Positions 45,901 through 59,625 of a stretch of DNA of 64,000 bases are shown here, piece after piece. The notes beneath the pieces are model-generated. The model did not search any database, was not told the DNA's origin, and worked only from the letters and a program-made list of their open reading frames with translations. Source of the DNA: Girardinichthys multiradiatus. Taxonomy: Eukaryota; Chordata; Actinopteri; Cyprinodontiformes; Goodeidae. The translations under genes and the position numbers were made by a program. Position 1 is the stretch's first letter, and each line of letters opens with the position of its first letter. The DNA is taken from the NCBI RefSeq assembly GCF_021462225.1, contig NC_061813.1, positions 24,080,442-24,144,441 of the forward strand, written 5' to 3'.

Positions 45901-48900
45901 AGAATGCTAAAGCCTAAAATAACACACCTTCAGTATTTAGATATCCTCACTGTAAATCATAATTTCCACTTTGTTCACTGATCCTCTGCCTGTTTAGGGA
46001 TATGTCACTGCTCCCTGTCTCTTTCTGCATCCTTGTCGTCATTCTGCTCAGTCTGTCCTGAGCTCCTCCCTGAGTTTGGCTAGTCTCTGCTCCCTGATTG
46101 CTCTTCCGTTCGACATCAAGATAGTGTGTGTGACTGCATAAACGACCCACCCTGTGCATGACACCATACGGCACATACACACACGAACACACGCCGTCGC
46201 CAGCCTCACCAACTTACACTCTCACGCTTCACAGGAGAAACATCCACTCTCAAAGTTCTTTCTGAAAGATAAAATTAGTTGGATGGATGTGTGGACATGC
46301 AGGTAGACACAGAAGGTGATGCAGACATGCACAGACATACCACACCAACATTCATACAATATGTGGGGTGAGCAGCAGCTGCTTTATAATGTGAATGGAC
46401 TCTGGTCCAAGTTGTGTGTGAGGGTGTCTGGGGGTGGGGTGGGGGGTGGGGGGGTCATCTCCTGTCTTTTCTTCCTGTCCTGACCTGCTGCCTGAAATAC
46501 ACTTGGATGTTACTGGATGTTCCCATCTCAACCCAAAAATAACCACACAAGCATATGAACCAGTACACAAATATGAGCATGTTTTAATGCAAAAAAAAAA
46601 ACACAAATAAATGATATAACACTTCAATACGTTTTAACAGATTCATACAGAGTTGGCAAATATTGACATTTGTCTTATGTAAGTTAGTTGTATAAAATTA
46701 TTAAATATTAGATTCATATATTACTCATAGAAACATCTGTATACAGAGAAGTAATCACATTGGCAGACACCCGTAAAATGGTACACATGTATACGCACAG
46801 GCACACTCACTGACAAATTTACCTAAGGACCCATTGATGGACATGCTGAAAGCTTTATGACACTCTTCCTCTCAAACTGGTTTGTAGGATCACTCATACG
46901 CTTACTTTTTATTCAACTTCCGTTACAAATACAACAGGGATGTTATACTAACACCATGTGATATAGAAAAAGAAGACATTTTAACATGGGGTGTGATAAC
47001 ACAGGATAGTCTCTGGTTTGTACAGACCTCCTACATGGTAGGCTTCTGCAGATCATCAGTCTTTGAAAGAGAACTGAAGGCAGCCCATAGTGAACAACAC
47101 AAAGCTTGTCTTCTCCCCAGTTTCACCCATCAAAGGTAATGCGTGTTTAACCTTGAATCGGGCGGCCACAAATCGAGACAGAAACTCACAGCTTTTGTGG
47201 ATGTCAGAATCAGATCAGGTTTTGGCAAGCATTGTTCGTGCACCCAATATAGTACCACTCTATGACACAAAAAAGCAAAGCAGCACTGGAAAAGGCAGCG
47301 GGTGGATAGATGGAATTGCACTTATTCTGGCTCATAGGATCTGTAAAATGTAAGAAGCATTAAACAACAGGGCTGGAAGGAGTGGGGGAGGGACTTGGAT
47401 TGGGCAAATCACAGTAATAAATAAATAATTAGTAAAGCAGGGGTCCATATATCCTTAATATTATGGCTTATTTAACTCCACACTCCTGTGTTTCCTGGTC
47501 TTCACTGCTCAGCAGTGTTCCAAGTCTCTTTCCTCGGTTTACAGTTCAGCAGGATAATCACAAGGTGGTATTGTCACTGAGGGTTCAGGCAGTAGTGGAG
47601 ATGTGTAAGGAGGAGGATAGATCCTGTGATGGTAGTAACTGGGGAGTTGTTCCTCGGTACAGATGGAGGATGCTGGGATGGTGTGGAGGGCAGAGCTGGT
47701 GAGGGAAGAGGCTTGAGAGGTATGTGGGGGGCAGCAACGTTTGGGGGGAAGGGGTGTGGGGGAGCACTCAAGAATAGATCAAGCTCTTGAGGAAGCGGAC
47801 TGTGCCACGTTTGAAGACGAAGGGACAATCACGCCGCTGGGAAGCGTCTCGCGTCGGAGAGGAAGCCAAACAACGAGAGGAAAAGCGCTCTGATTTTTGC
47901 ACAGGAAGCCCAGTGCGCCTCCTGCCAGGGCCAGATAAGAGCACCGAGGTTCCCAGGGCCAGACCCAGAAGTGGACTCAGGACCCAGGCGAGAAGCCACC
48001 CATCATTCTGGCCCAGCCTGGCCCACGGTCCCTGGGCTTCCTCCAGCGTGGCGTCAGGCTCGTGGTGCAGCGGGGCTGCAAAGAACAAGGGGCCTTGTGA
48101 GGATCCAACCACAACTAATACTCTAAAGAAACATACTGAATACAAACACTGAAGCAGAACCAGAACAGAGCTTTTACAAAGGACCTTAAGTTAATCAGCT
48201 GAGAGGCCAAATGCAATCTGTAGAGACATTCAACTAGTTACTTGGTTGGTTGGTTTTTTTGGATTTCTTGGCCTGCAGAATGCTGGGAATGCAGTGAAAA
48301 ATGGCATTTTACACAGGAATTATATTTATTTTTATGACACATATAATTTGTTTTAAGATGAATTTAAGGGAATACTTCAGAATTTTTGAAGTGAGGTTCT
48401 GTTAAAAAGTTAAATGCAATTTATATCTTACCTCTCATAGTGAAAGAACCATCTTCAACCATATGAAAACAACTCCAGTCTAAAAATGTAAAAGTAGCTT
48501 AAATTAACTAAATGTGCTGCATGATAGTAATGATTGTCTGGGAATGACTGCAGGTAGTGGTGCCCACCAATGACCTTCCTGTGTGAAACACACACTGACA
48601 GTGGAACAAGCAGTGTTTTCAGTCAGCAAACCTACCAAACAAAAAACTTAGGCTGTCTAAAAATCTATAAAATAGCATTTACTTAAACTGCTTTTTACAT
48701 GACTTTAATTTGATGTCAGACAGTTAATCTGACAACAAATAGTTTACTTCTTTGGTACATGTTTTAGACATGAAAATTTCCTGTGTAAATAATCATAGAT
48801 TTTTGTATATGTACCATGACAACAGTTTAAAGGGTCATAAATTATTGTTTTCCATGAATTTCTCTAAATTGCTGCAATTTAGAGTTGTTTTAAGACAATA

Positions 48901-51900
48901 AAAGTCTGTTTTGGTCAGTTTGCTTTATTCTCCGGGACTGAACTAATTATGCTGAATCAAGACACCAAGCTAACGGCTAGTTCTAAGTTGACCGAGATCA
49001 AAGCAGACTTCTGCCTTTTTTTAAAAACTCCAATCTAAATTACAAGATAAGTGGTTTAAGCTAATTCTATTGTATAAACCTTTGAACTCTTTTCATGTTT
49101 GTATTGCGTGATTTACGCAGCAAATGCGCCTAGGAGGTAGTCCACCTTCGAAGATCTTCCTGTTAGCGACATGTCTTGAGAACGATACATGTGCAGGTTT
49201 ACTGATTAGAATAACTACTTAAAAGAAAAGTACAGTGTAAAAGAAATACTATAATATTTTTGCTTTTTACTTCACTTTACATTGAAATCAGACTAAAAAA
49301 AGCTCTATATGTTGCGAACTCAGTATAGGTTTCACAGAGGAACAACAATGGCAGCGCACTGCCTAGCTTCATTTTCCTGTGAAATAATATGGTTCTCTGT
49401 AAAAAAAAAAAAAAAACACCCAATGCATGACAACAGGTTAAAGGTTCATAAATTATCGATAGCTTAAACCGCTCTGATCTTTTAATACGGTAGAGGTTTG
49501 CTCTGGTCTTGGCCCCTACCAAAATAGCCATTATCTTCAGCCTTCTGGTCAACTAATTTAAATTTATTCTAAATAAAAACACCAAGAGAGTAATCTTCTG
49601 CAGGGAAAATATTAACTGTTTTCTATAACCTTTTGTGTGAACCTCACTTTAAAACCCCTCAAATATCACCTTAATTTCATAGATTTTTAAGGTAGTGAAA
49701 ATGACAATATTGTTTACCAATTGCTAAAGCAAATGGGTGTTTTTGTTTTACATAAGACAGATTGCATTTGACGTCTTAAAAAACAAAGACAGTCATAAAC
49801 ATCAGAAATACACAGCAGGTGCAGGATAATCTAATTTCAACCTTAAACTCTGTTTCTATTGTTAGTGTTTATTGTTTTTTAATGAGTCTTATATAAAACC
49901 TTTATATCACTATATGTTTAGATTTAGCATAACGGTTAAGGTTTTATAGTTAAGCACTGTCACGGGGTTTGAATAAAATCTGAAAGTCTGTAATGTGAAC
50001 TCATCTGAAAGAAAAGCGAAGGCATCATGGCGTGGCGCCACGTGAGAGTGCCAGGGTTACGGGTCAAGTACACCGATGATGCCAGCGTGTCTCAGAGAAG
50101 GGAAGAGAGTATGGGCGGCTGCTGCGAAGCTCTTAGGTAATACTTAACCTTTCTGACTGGGTCGTAGGGAACACAATGAGCCTCTGACCTCCAAGAACAG
50201 CTTAATCAGTGTTCCTGCCAAGGTGGCTGCTTTAACACTCAGTGTTGACTTAGTCACTGTCTCTCTCCATCACTGGGTTGGGCCATTTCTCATGAAAACT
50301 TTGTATATAGAATGTGTGTGAGATATAAGAAAAAGCATCGCAGGATGCAGTGTGCAATCACAATAATAAACAAACTCCTCACTCTGCGTCCTGCGCAGGA
50401 AATTCATTAAATCGTAGCGTTTGATTTGGAAACCAACAAGTCGTGACTGAGAACACGGAACTGGCCTCTATTGAAGTGTGTTTTTTCTTCTCTGTCCTTT
50501 CAAGTCTGAGATACACCGTGTACTGTGTCTGTGAGTGTAGGCACACACACATATTCACACACATACACATACGCACATACACATGTATAAATGGCTGCAT
50601 TTTTAGATGCATTTAAACAAACATGGAAAAGAACAGATTGAGCAGTAAGAGAATATAATAAATGGAAAAAGGGCACTATGAGCAGACAAACATACAAACA
50701 AAAGCATGACAAAACACATGCATATATGTAGATGCATTCCCACAGACAAACAGACAAACACACACAATCTCACATACACACACAATTTGGCACATTCCAG
50801 CACTTAAAAGGCCCTAAAAAGGCATCTGTTCTGGTTACAAAAAGGAAGTGCTGACTGAACACATGCTGACATAGACAAAACATGTCTCATTTTTCTTAAA
50901 ATGGTCACACTTACCCTCTAACTGACTTACAGTAAAGCAAATATTTGTAAAGTAACTCTATGTAACATTTTAGCATTACTTCTCATTTTTGTGGTCAAAA
51001 TATATATTTGACAATGGCTTGTAGAAGTATTTATATACCTTAATCTTTCCACATTACAAATACAAACGTCAGTGTACTTAATTGGCATTTTTGTGTGATA
51101 GACCAACACAAAGTTGTGCATAATTATTAAGGAGATGGAAAATATGCCAGATTTTATTTTATTTTATTTTTTTGCAGCACTAGAGGCCTTTATATTTCAT
51201 TTTTCGACAGTAGGTAGACAGGAAAGAGGGCAAAGAGAGGGGAAGACACTGCAAGGGTCGCCGGGTCCAGGACTCGAACCGGGGACCATAGCCTCTGCAC
51301 ATGGTTGTGTGCTTAACCCCTACATCACCAGCTCCGTGCCCTAAATATGCATGATTTCAAAGATTTTTTACAAATAAAATCTGAAAAGGATGCCATGCAT
51401 TTGTATTTAGCCCCCTTTACTCTGATACCCCTATTCAAAATCCAGTGCAACTAATTGAGCTCAGATGTTACCTGATTAGTAAATAGAGCACAACTGTGTG
51501 TAATTTAACACCAGTATAAGACCAGCTGTTCTGCGGAGGCCTCAGAGGTTTGTTAGAGAACATTAGTGAAGAAACAGTATCATAGACAACAAGAAACACA
51601 GCAGACAGGCCCACATTAACTGAAGCTGCAGAGAGCCACAGCTCAGATGGGAGAATATGTTGTTTGAACAATTAGGTGCTCTCTACAAAGCAGGCCTTCA
51701 TCGTAGAGTGGCAAGAAGAAAGCAACTGTTGAAAGGAAGTCATAAGTAGTGCAACAGTTTGCCATAAGTCATATAGGGCTTATGACTTTAGGACTATGCG
51801 GAGCAGAAAACTAACCATGCACATCACCCTAGGCACACCATCTCCATAGTGAAACATGGTGGTGGCCGCATCATATTTTAGAAATGTGTTTTTGCAGCAG

Positions 51901-54900
51901 GGACACAAAAGCTGGTCAAGGTAGATGGAGCTGAATAAAAAACCTGTTAGAAGTTGCAAAAGACTTCAGAATGAGGAGGAGCTTCTGCTTCCAGCAGGAC
52001 AAAGAATTATGCACCTCTTTGTGTTAGACTATCACATAAAACCCTAATGAAATATATTGAAATGTGTGGTTCAGGCACTATGAACACTTATGCAATGCCC
52101 AAAAAATTGATTTATCCTATTAAAATAACATATTCATTGTTTAGTTAAAACTCTATTGTGTCAAATCTTGGAGAACAAGCAGAGCTCAGCGCAGATCTTT
52201 CTTGCTTTAAATATTCTCATATTTTATATGATAACCTGGAATTTCTCAGGTCAGAAACGTTTGGTCTTCTGGCTACTCACAGGGCTTTAGAAGGACACGG
52301 ATGCCAGAGCCACTCAATATGTGGATGAGGGACTCCGTGGGATGTGCAGTGGAGCAATTTTCTGCTCCCCCAAGGTACAGAGCCGGGGTCCTGCAACGAC
52401 ACTGCTTTCTCACCAATCTTAGGGCTCACTATGAGACAAGAAGCAAACACAAAGAACAATTTAATACGTGCAAGGAGGATGTTCATTGTCAGGTTGCATT
52501 GGGTTTATTGGTTCTCACCATTGACCACAAGCGTGAGTGTGAGATTCTGATAGAGACCATGCTGCTGGATCCGTACAAGGACAGTATATTTTCCCGCGTC
52601 CTCCTCTGCGACATCCCGGATGACCAGGGAAGTCCCATTCATGTGGTATCTGGAGCACTGCTCTGCTGCCACCCGACCATCCTTCAACCTGAAGGAAAGA
52701 AACGATAAGCATATCAGTGTACATTGAAGTTTACTGAAAGAAATTATGTGAAATTAAAATTTTAATTAATATTCATGCCTACTGAACTTTTAACATTTTG
52801 CCACTTTATGACCCAAAAAAATATTTTTGGGGGATTTTGTGCCATTGACCAACAAAAAACTGTGCAACATTGTGAAATGGAAAGTAAATGATGAATAGTT
52901 TTCAGATGTTTTTAAAAATCAAACTGGAAAAATTTGTATTTAGTCCCATTGAAGTTTATGCAAATTTCTGTTTGCAAAATCGCTCAAGTAAGAATAGATG
53001 GAGAGCATCTGTTAACAGCTATTTGTTTAAGTCATTCCACAGATCCTAAATCCGACAAAGGAGTAGACTTTGACTAGGCACTATAACCCATGAATATGCT
53101 TTGATCTAAACCTGGTTAGGATTGTTGTCCTGTTGGAAAGTGAACCTTCCTGCCTCAAGTTTTTTTCAACCTCTAACAGGTTTCCTTCCATTATTGCCCT
53201 AAATTCAGCTCCATCATCTAATTAACTTTGACCAGCTTCACTGTGCTTGATCCCCGCAGCATGACATTGCCGCCACCATGCGTCCCGATGGGGATGATAT
53301 CTTCTGGGTGAGAAGTTTGGTCTCGTCTGACCAGAGCACCTTCTTCCATGTTTGCTGTGTCCTCTACATGCCATTTGTAAAAATGCAAATGTGACTTGTT
53401 CTTCTTGATTTTGTTTTTAATAATTAAATAACTTATGAAGGTCATTTGTTTTTAGGGGTATCAAACTAAAGAGGGTTGAACACAAATGCACCCCTCAGTT
53501 TTAGGTCTAAAAAAAAGCAGCTTAATAAAAAAATAAACTGATTCAAGAGTTACAAGTTTAACTCTAGAAGGTAGCATAGCTGATCAAGATGGAGAAAGAT
53601 AAACATAATCCTTACCAGACAACCTCAGGGGGAGGGAAGGCTCGAAGTTTTGGGGAAAGTTTGTAGGATTTCTGTCCCGCTTGTACCTCCACCACTGATC
53701 CATTTCTAGGCTTCAGACGGATGAATGGACGGTCTGGAATTGCAGTAATACATACACATTCATTGAAGCTTTCCACGTCTGAGTGACTCAGAGACAAAAC
53801 AGAAGGAAAATTGAATTTGAAACTCGTTTTGGGTAATCTGAACACATGACTGTGGTTAGGAGATAGGAGGGGACTTACCATAGACTGTGACCGTGACTTG
53901 CTGCTGTTTGTTTTGCGCACCGCTGGTGACGTGGCATTTGTAGAGACCTCGATCTGAACGCTGGAGCTTTGGTATGGTCAAGATGCTGTAGAACAACACG
54001 TGCATCTGGTGCTTCACCAGCCTTTTAAAGTTGGAGCCTGTATTGTTTCTCTAAAGGTTAAATGAGGAACAGCAACAAAATAAAAAAAAGCTCGTCTGTG
54101 TGTCCAAACCAAGTACAATGGTATCACTTGTAAATGTAAAAGCATATTTTTTTTAAGGAGTTCTTATTGTTGTGAAGTTTAAATGCTGTACCATATTTAA
54201 ATACTACACAAATATACACTTCAGGTCAAACGTTTTAGAAAGCCTTTCTCATTTAATTGGTTTTCTTTATGTTTATGACTAATTTACATTGTACGTAGAT
54301 TCTCAATTAAGGCCTCAAAATAGTGAATGAACACATATGCAATTATGTAGCAAACAAAAAATTTTAAAAGGACTTTAAATGTGTTTTATATTTTAGATTC
54401 TTTAAAGTAGCCACCCTTTGCTGTGATGACTTTGGCCATCTCTCTGTTAGGAATAACCTTGCTTACTATTAGTTATAGATGAGCTTTCACACACAGACCA
54501 CAATGATAAAGTATGAATGCTAATGTTTTCACTTTTCTTAGAATAGGATAATAATCCTCTGACCTACAGTTTGACACACAGTTTAGTGCATTGGGTTGAT
54601 TGTGGTACATACTTTGTGGTACATCAGGGTTCGCCACCTGGTACTACACACTCTATCAGATAGACACCAGAATGGTGACACATAGTCTACTGATAAACAC
54701 TGAGGGAGTGTACATCCCATGGAGGGAGTACCAGACATAAAAACCATGTGTGACCTTCTTTCGGGGCTGTTTTTCGTCACTTCAATCACCAAGCGGGTTA
54801 AAGAAAGGAGCCATCAGCGCTGATCTCTGTAAGCATTCCTCTGCCTTATTTAGAATTAAAGTGTTGAGAGTATAGAACAGTTTGAGAGTCATTCCTTTTA

Positions 54901-57900
54901 AGAGAGAGTCATTTTAAGTAAAGGTGATGCTTCTGGGGAAAAGAATTCGGGGGAGATCCGAGGCGTCTGTCCGCCAACTGGGTGTGGTAGCTCGGATAAA
55001 AATTGGTGTTTCCGCCCGTGCCCCGGAAGCGCTTCATCCTCCGGCTAGGGCCCACGAACGGACTGGATACCACAGCCTGCGGCTGCACATTGTGAAAGGG
55101 GGAGATTCCTCTTACAAATTTTTTTTCTTAAAAACACTTTGGCTCTGTTGATGATTCTGAGTGAGCTTGATTTTTGTACCTTGGAGGCAGAGAAATGGTT
55201 CAGAAATGTTTTTAGTGAGATTTTGAGAAAACGAAAGAAGAATAAAAAATGTGTGGGAAAGCTGTCTGACTATAGCGGTGTGAAACCGAGAAGGAATTGG
55301 TCCGGCCTTCTGAGAATATTATAGTCTACGGGTAGAAAGGTTTTGAGTTCCTTAATTGCAGGCAAGGGAAGATAGCTTTCCCTCGCACGCAATATTAAAG
55401 TTACCTCCCGGAGTGAGGCACAAAACACTCAGCTAAGGTTTAAACGTATCCTGGGCTCTCTTAAAGAGCTCGAAGGGGGGGCTCTTGAGTTTCAATAGCT
55501 CTCCAGATTTTTCCTTAAGAAAAGTCGTAAAGCCGCTGGCTCCCTTTCTTGGGTAAAGTAGCTCGGACAACTCAATGAACCTCTGGGAAGTTCTTTCAAG
55601 ACTCTTTGGAAAACCATTCCAGGTGTCCACCTCATGAAACTCAGCTAGAAAATGCCAGGAGAGCAAATCAGTATTTAAAGCAAAGGGTTTTTGAAGAATC
55701 TAAAATATAAAAATGTTTAGTGATTTTACACTTTTTGTTTACTGCATAATTCCATGCGTGTTCATTCATAGTTTTGTTAGCTTTGGTGAGAATCTACAAT
55801 GTAAATAGTCATGAAAATAAAGAGATCCATTAAGTGAGATCTATTGGAAATTATCACTAAACATTTTAATGTGGGCTGCACAGTGGGGCAGTTGGTAGCA
55901 CTGTTGCCTTGCAGCAAGAAGGTCCTGGGTTCGGTTCCCGGCTGGGGGTCTTTCTGCATGGAGTTTGCATGTTCTCCCTGTGCATGCGTGGGTTCTCACC
56001 GGGTACTCCAGCTTCCTCCCACAGTCCAAAGACATGTCTGTTAGGTTAATTGGTAACTCTAAATTGCCCTTAGGTGTGTGCATGGTTGTTTGTGTGTTGC
56101 CCTGCGATGGACTGGTGACCTGTCAAGGGTGTACCCTGCCTCTTGCCCGTAGACTGCTGGAGATAGACACCAGTTTCCCCACAACCCACTATGGAATAAG
56201 TGGTAGAAAATGACTGACTGACATTTTAATGTACCAATATTGATTTTACTGTCAAAACTATGTAGGAAAAAGAATAAAACTTTATGATGAAAACTATAGA
56301 AAGATTTGTGCTTCCTTGGCTGAGAAAATTGAGCCAATGTAGACAATGATCTCAATTTTGAGTTTGAATTGTTTTAGCTTCTTGATTTTTGTGTTGTTAA
56401 CTCCAGGTAGGATAGTGACTACTCATAAGTATGCTACACAAACCCAAATTTAAAAATAATTATCTCTTTAACTTCCAAAATCAGTGCAGAAGCATGCATG
56501 TTTTTTTATACTTTTTTGTCTTTTGCCACTGATGTCCTGCAGGTCTCCATGCAAATGACCTCACATAACAGAGATTTGTTGAGTTGATACTCAAAAACCA
56601 GCCTGTCATTTTTTTTGGTTACACTGAGTAAGGAGGGTTATCGTTTCTGCTTAGTCTCATTCAAAGATCTGTTGTTGTCAAAACCTGTGCCTGTTTTAGC
56701 GTAGCTGAAAGTAGTTCTGACCTTTCCAGGATAGTCCCAGGTGATATCAACTCTTGTGTTCAGCTCCGTAGTGGCAGTGCAGTTCAAAGCCAGCCTCTCC
56801 CCCTTCAGGGCCTGCACAGATCCGCTGGTGTTCAGATACACCTTTGTGATGCTACTCGCTGAGATCAACGAGAAAAACATGGTTTAGGATACAAACTTTT
56901 GGGATATTGATATGTTTATAAGGGAATTATGTAAAGACTGATTGCTGACCTGTTCTGTGTACATAGTAAGCACGGGAGTTGTGTTTCAGTCCGTCAATGA
57001 CGGCTTCGCAGTGGAAAAGGCCGGTGGAAATGTAGGTGGGCATCTGGATGGTGAAACCTTGTTTGCTGTTCCAAATAATATTCCTCTGTCCTTGACTCAG
57101 CGGCCTGCTGTTATGCTGTGAAGGAGGCAAACCGAGGAAAGGAATAGTCACGTCTTGCTCTCCCACAATGATAAGCGTTAAGGAACTGACTATCATTGAG
57201 TAAATCTGATGTTTCACAAAGAGATGAGAAAAGGGAACAACTGACTCACTGCAGAAATAAATTCACAGTAATTATGTGATATTTATACATTAAAACCTGC
57301 TTAAATGCCAGAATCTGGTCATGCTGTGGATGTTAAATGTTGTAATAATCTGCAAAGTTGGTCTAATGAAACATCACAAGATGTTAATTGTGAGGTTGTG
57401 GTGTGGTCTGAAGTCTTTACAAATTTAATACAGGCTTTTATTCAGTGGCTTTCAAAATTACACATTTTTTTCATAACCACAAAATTAATTTAATTGATAT
57501 TTAATGTGATAAACTAAAACACCAAAACAAGACATGGACATGCTTTGATCTAAACCATCCCATTGCAGCTCTTGCAGTATATCTATGGCTCTTGTCCTGC
57601 AGGTGAATCCCAGTCATCATTCTGGTTTGCCCTGCGTTTAGCTCTATCCATATTCCCATCATGTTCCACAGCATGATGCTGCCACTACTGTGTTTCATAG
57701 TGGAAAGGGTATGTTTTGCATGTAGACCAAAAAGTTATCTTCTTCCACTTGTTTGCTGTGTATCACACTTTAAACATGGCTTTCTTTCAACAGTGGCTTT
57801 CTTCTTGCCACTATTCCATAAAGCACAACTTACGTGGAACTGAAAGACTCAAGAATGAATTCAGCCCCCCCACCCCGGGAGAATTAAGCTGACTTCAGAC

Positions 57901-58970
57901 TAAATGTAGGTTTTGTAAGTCTTACCCATGGACACTTGTGTAACTGGATAACCTTGTTCTTTTCTTTGAGGCAGCTACTAGGAAATATTTTTTTTTGCGG
58001 GGACATAGTGGAAGCTTCCCACCCTCTCTCAGGGGACTGGACCCCCCTTCACCAGAGCTATCACACACACACTTTCCCCATTCTTGGATCACTGGTGTGA
58101 ACTGGCTGATATCCCCCATCCCACAGAGAGAGGCGACCCTCTAAGATGCCGTTGACCTCTTTGCCCTTCCCTCTCAGTCCTGTGAAGTGGTCTTCCTTCT
58201 ACATCCTACGTCTGTACCCAATGACGCCCCATCTGGGCACCCACAGTGCCCTCTGTGCCCCTTTCACGTCCGTCTCACCCTTACTGTACATTGAGGTGAG
58301 GTGATAATGGAGGTTGAAGCAGGAGTGGTGGGAGGGTGAGGTGCAGCAAAAGGCGTCAGGATATGTGAAACGTGACTCCAGTCCATCTCCTTGCATCCTG
58401 TTACTACAGGATATAGACATTTGGACTGGAACTCCAGCTCAACCGCGTCGTCCTAGGCACGGCTTTCACAACTTAAGTGAGAGAGCAGAGCCTCCTGGAC
58501 ATTGTTCGTGCTGAGAAGGGTCACAGCAGAGACCCAGGCAGAGTGCAAAGTCCTTTCAGGAAAAAAACACTCCAGAAGCTGTGACAGGGAAGACATTCCC
58601 TGTTAAAACCAGTCAAGCGTGGGGGAAGCAAAGGAAAGTCTATTTTTAAACTAATTACCTTTGTGGTTCCAGACACTTTATCAGGAGATGGAGGCAGGAC
58701 AAAAACATGTATGTGTATTTATGGATTAGACTTGCAGGGCCCGGTGATGCATTTCCTGCATCCCAAATCTGTTCGCTTCCTAGACATTTCTCCAGTTCTT
58801 CAAAGACAGCAGAACAGTTTAAAGAACTCTTTGGTTCAGCCTGATGCATCCTGGCAAATATTTTATAGGTTGAGGTTTGTGGAAGTATGGATGCATTCAT
58901 TTTGAATTACAGTTTTGTCCACAAGCACCATTGCAATGGTCACAGATGATTTAACAAAACGAATATATAT

Positions 58971-59007
<37 letters not shown>

Positions 59008-59562
59008 ACAAAGAGACAAAAAGAAATAGTTAAGATCTTAATATAGTTAAGAGCAGCAATTGGGATTGTCTAGACCACATTTTTTTTAAATATTTAGTGC
59101 TGCTGATCCTGATTAAATATAATTAATTGTACTCTTGTTTTCTAAGTTAGGGTCAACAGTAGCCACCTCAGCTTCCTCTGCCAGTCCTGCCAGCTGTTTA
59201 AGGCATCAGATGGAGAAAGTCGTCAGCTATTATCCCTTCTACTGCTCCGGAGCCAACATCCTGTTTTCAGAGGTAAAAAACCCCGCTAACAGAGTTTTTT
59301 GTAAAGAAACAGGCACAGGGGGCTCAGGACACGCACAGTCCACAAGAACATGGACCACTTATGCAGAAAGGCACTAAACACTCCTCTCTACACCACCCAT
59401 CAACGCTCAAGTGCCAACACTCACAAACATATCCGCACACACTTTCACACATATCCGCAAATGGATGCAAACAAATGGACACACACGCCAGATACTAAAT
59501 GGCTGCCAAGAGAAGAACAATGTGGTGAATGATCTGGACGAGGAGAAACCACTGGATAGTGC

Positions 59563-59625
<63 letters not shown>

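Noticed and set aside
47585..47828. Pro/His-rich open frames on the - strand
   Set aside because: Low-complexity translation of a G-rich + strand tract; no domain and no conserved motif.
47787..48152. Arg/Ser-rich open frame on the + strand opposite the intron 10 ORF
   Set aside because: GC-rich DNA leaves both strands open; this one lacks splice context. The - strand version was kept only as a weak candidate.
51148..51342. Possible tRNA gene
   Set aside because: It has A- and B-box-like text but no complete cloverleaf, and it continues into a SINE body with a repeat tail and target duplication.
53620..53920. 102-codon open frame as a separate gene
   Set aside because: It is flt1 exon 8 read through its acceptor into intron 7; splice phase and homology cover only 53616-53733.
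55873..55950. Possible tRNA gene at the head of the SINE
   Set aside because: This is the tRNA-derived head of a SINE, with no acceptor stem pairing and a 348-bp body flanked by a target duplication.
59135..59377. Open frame on the + strand with [15 protein letters not shown]
   Set aside because: Short and antisense to flt1, with no family match; treated as chance.
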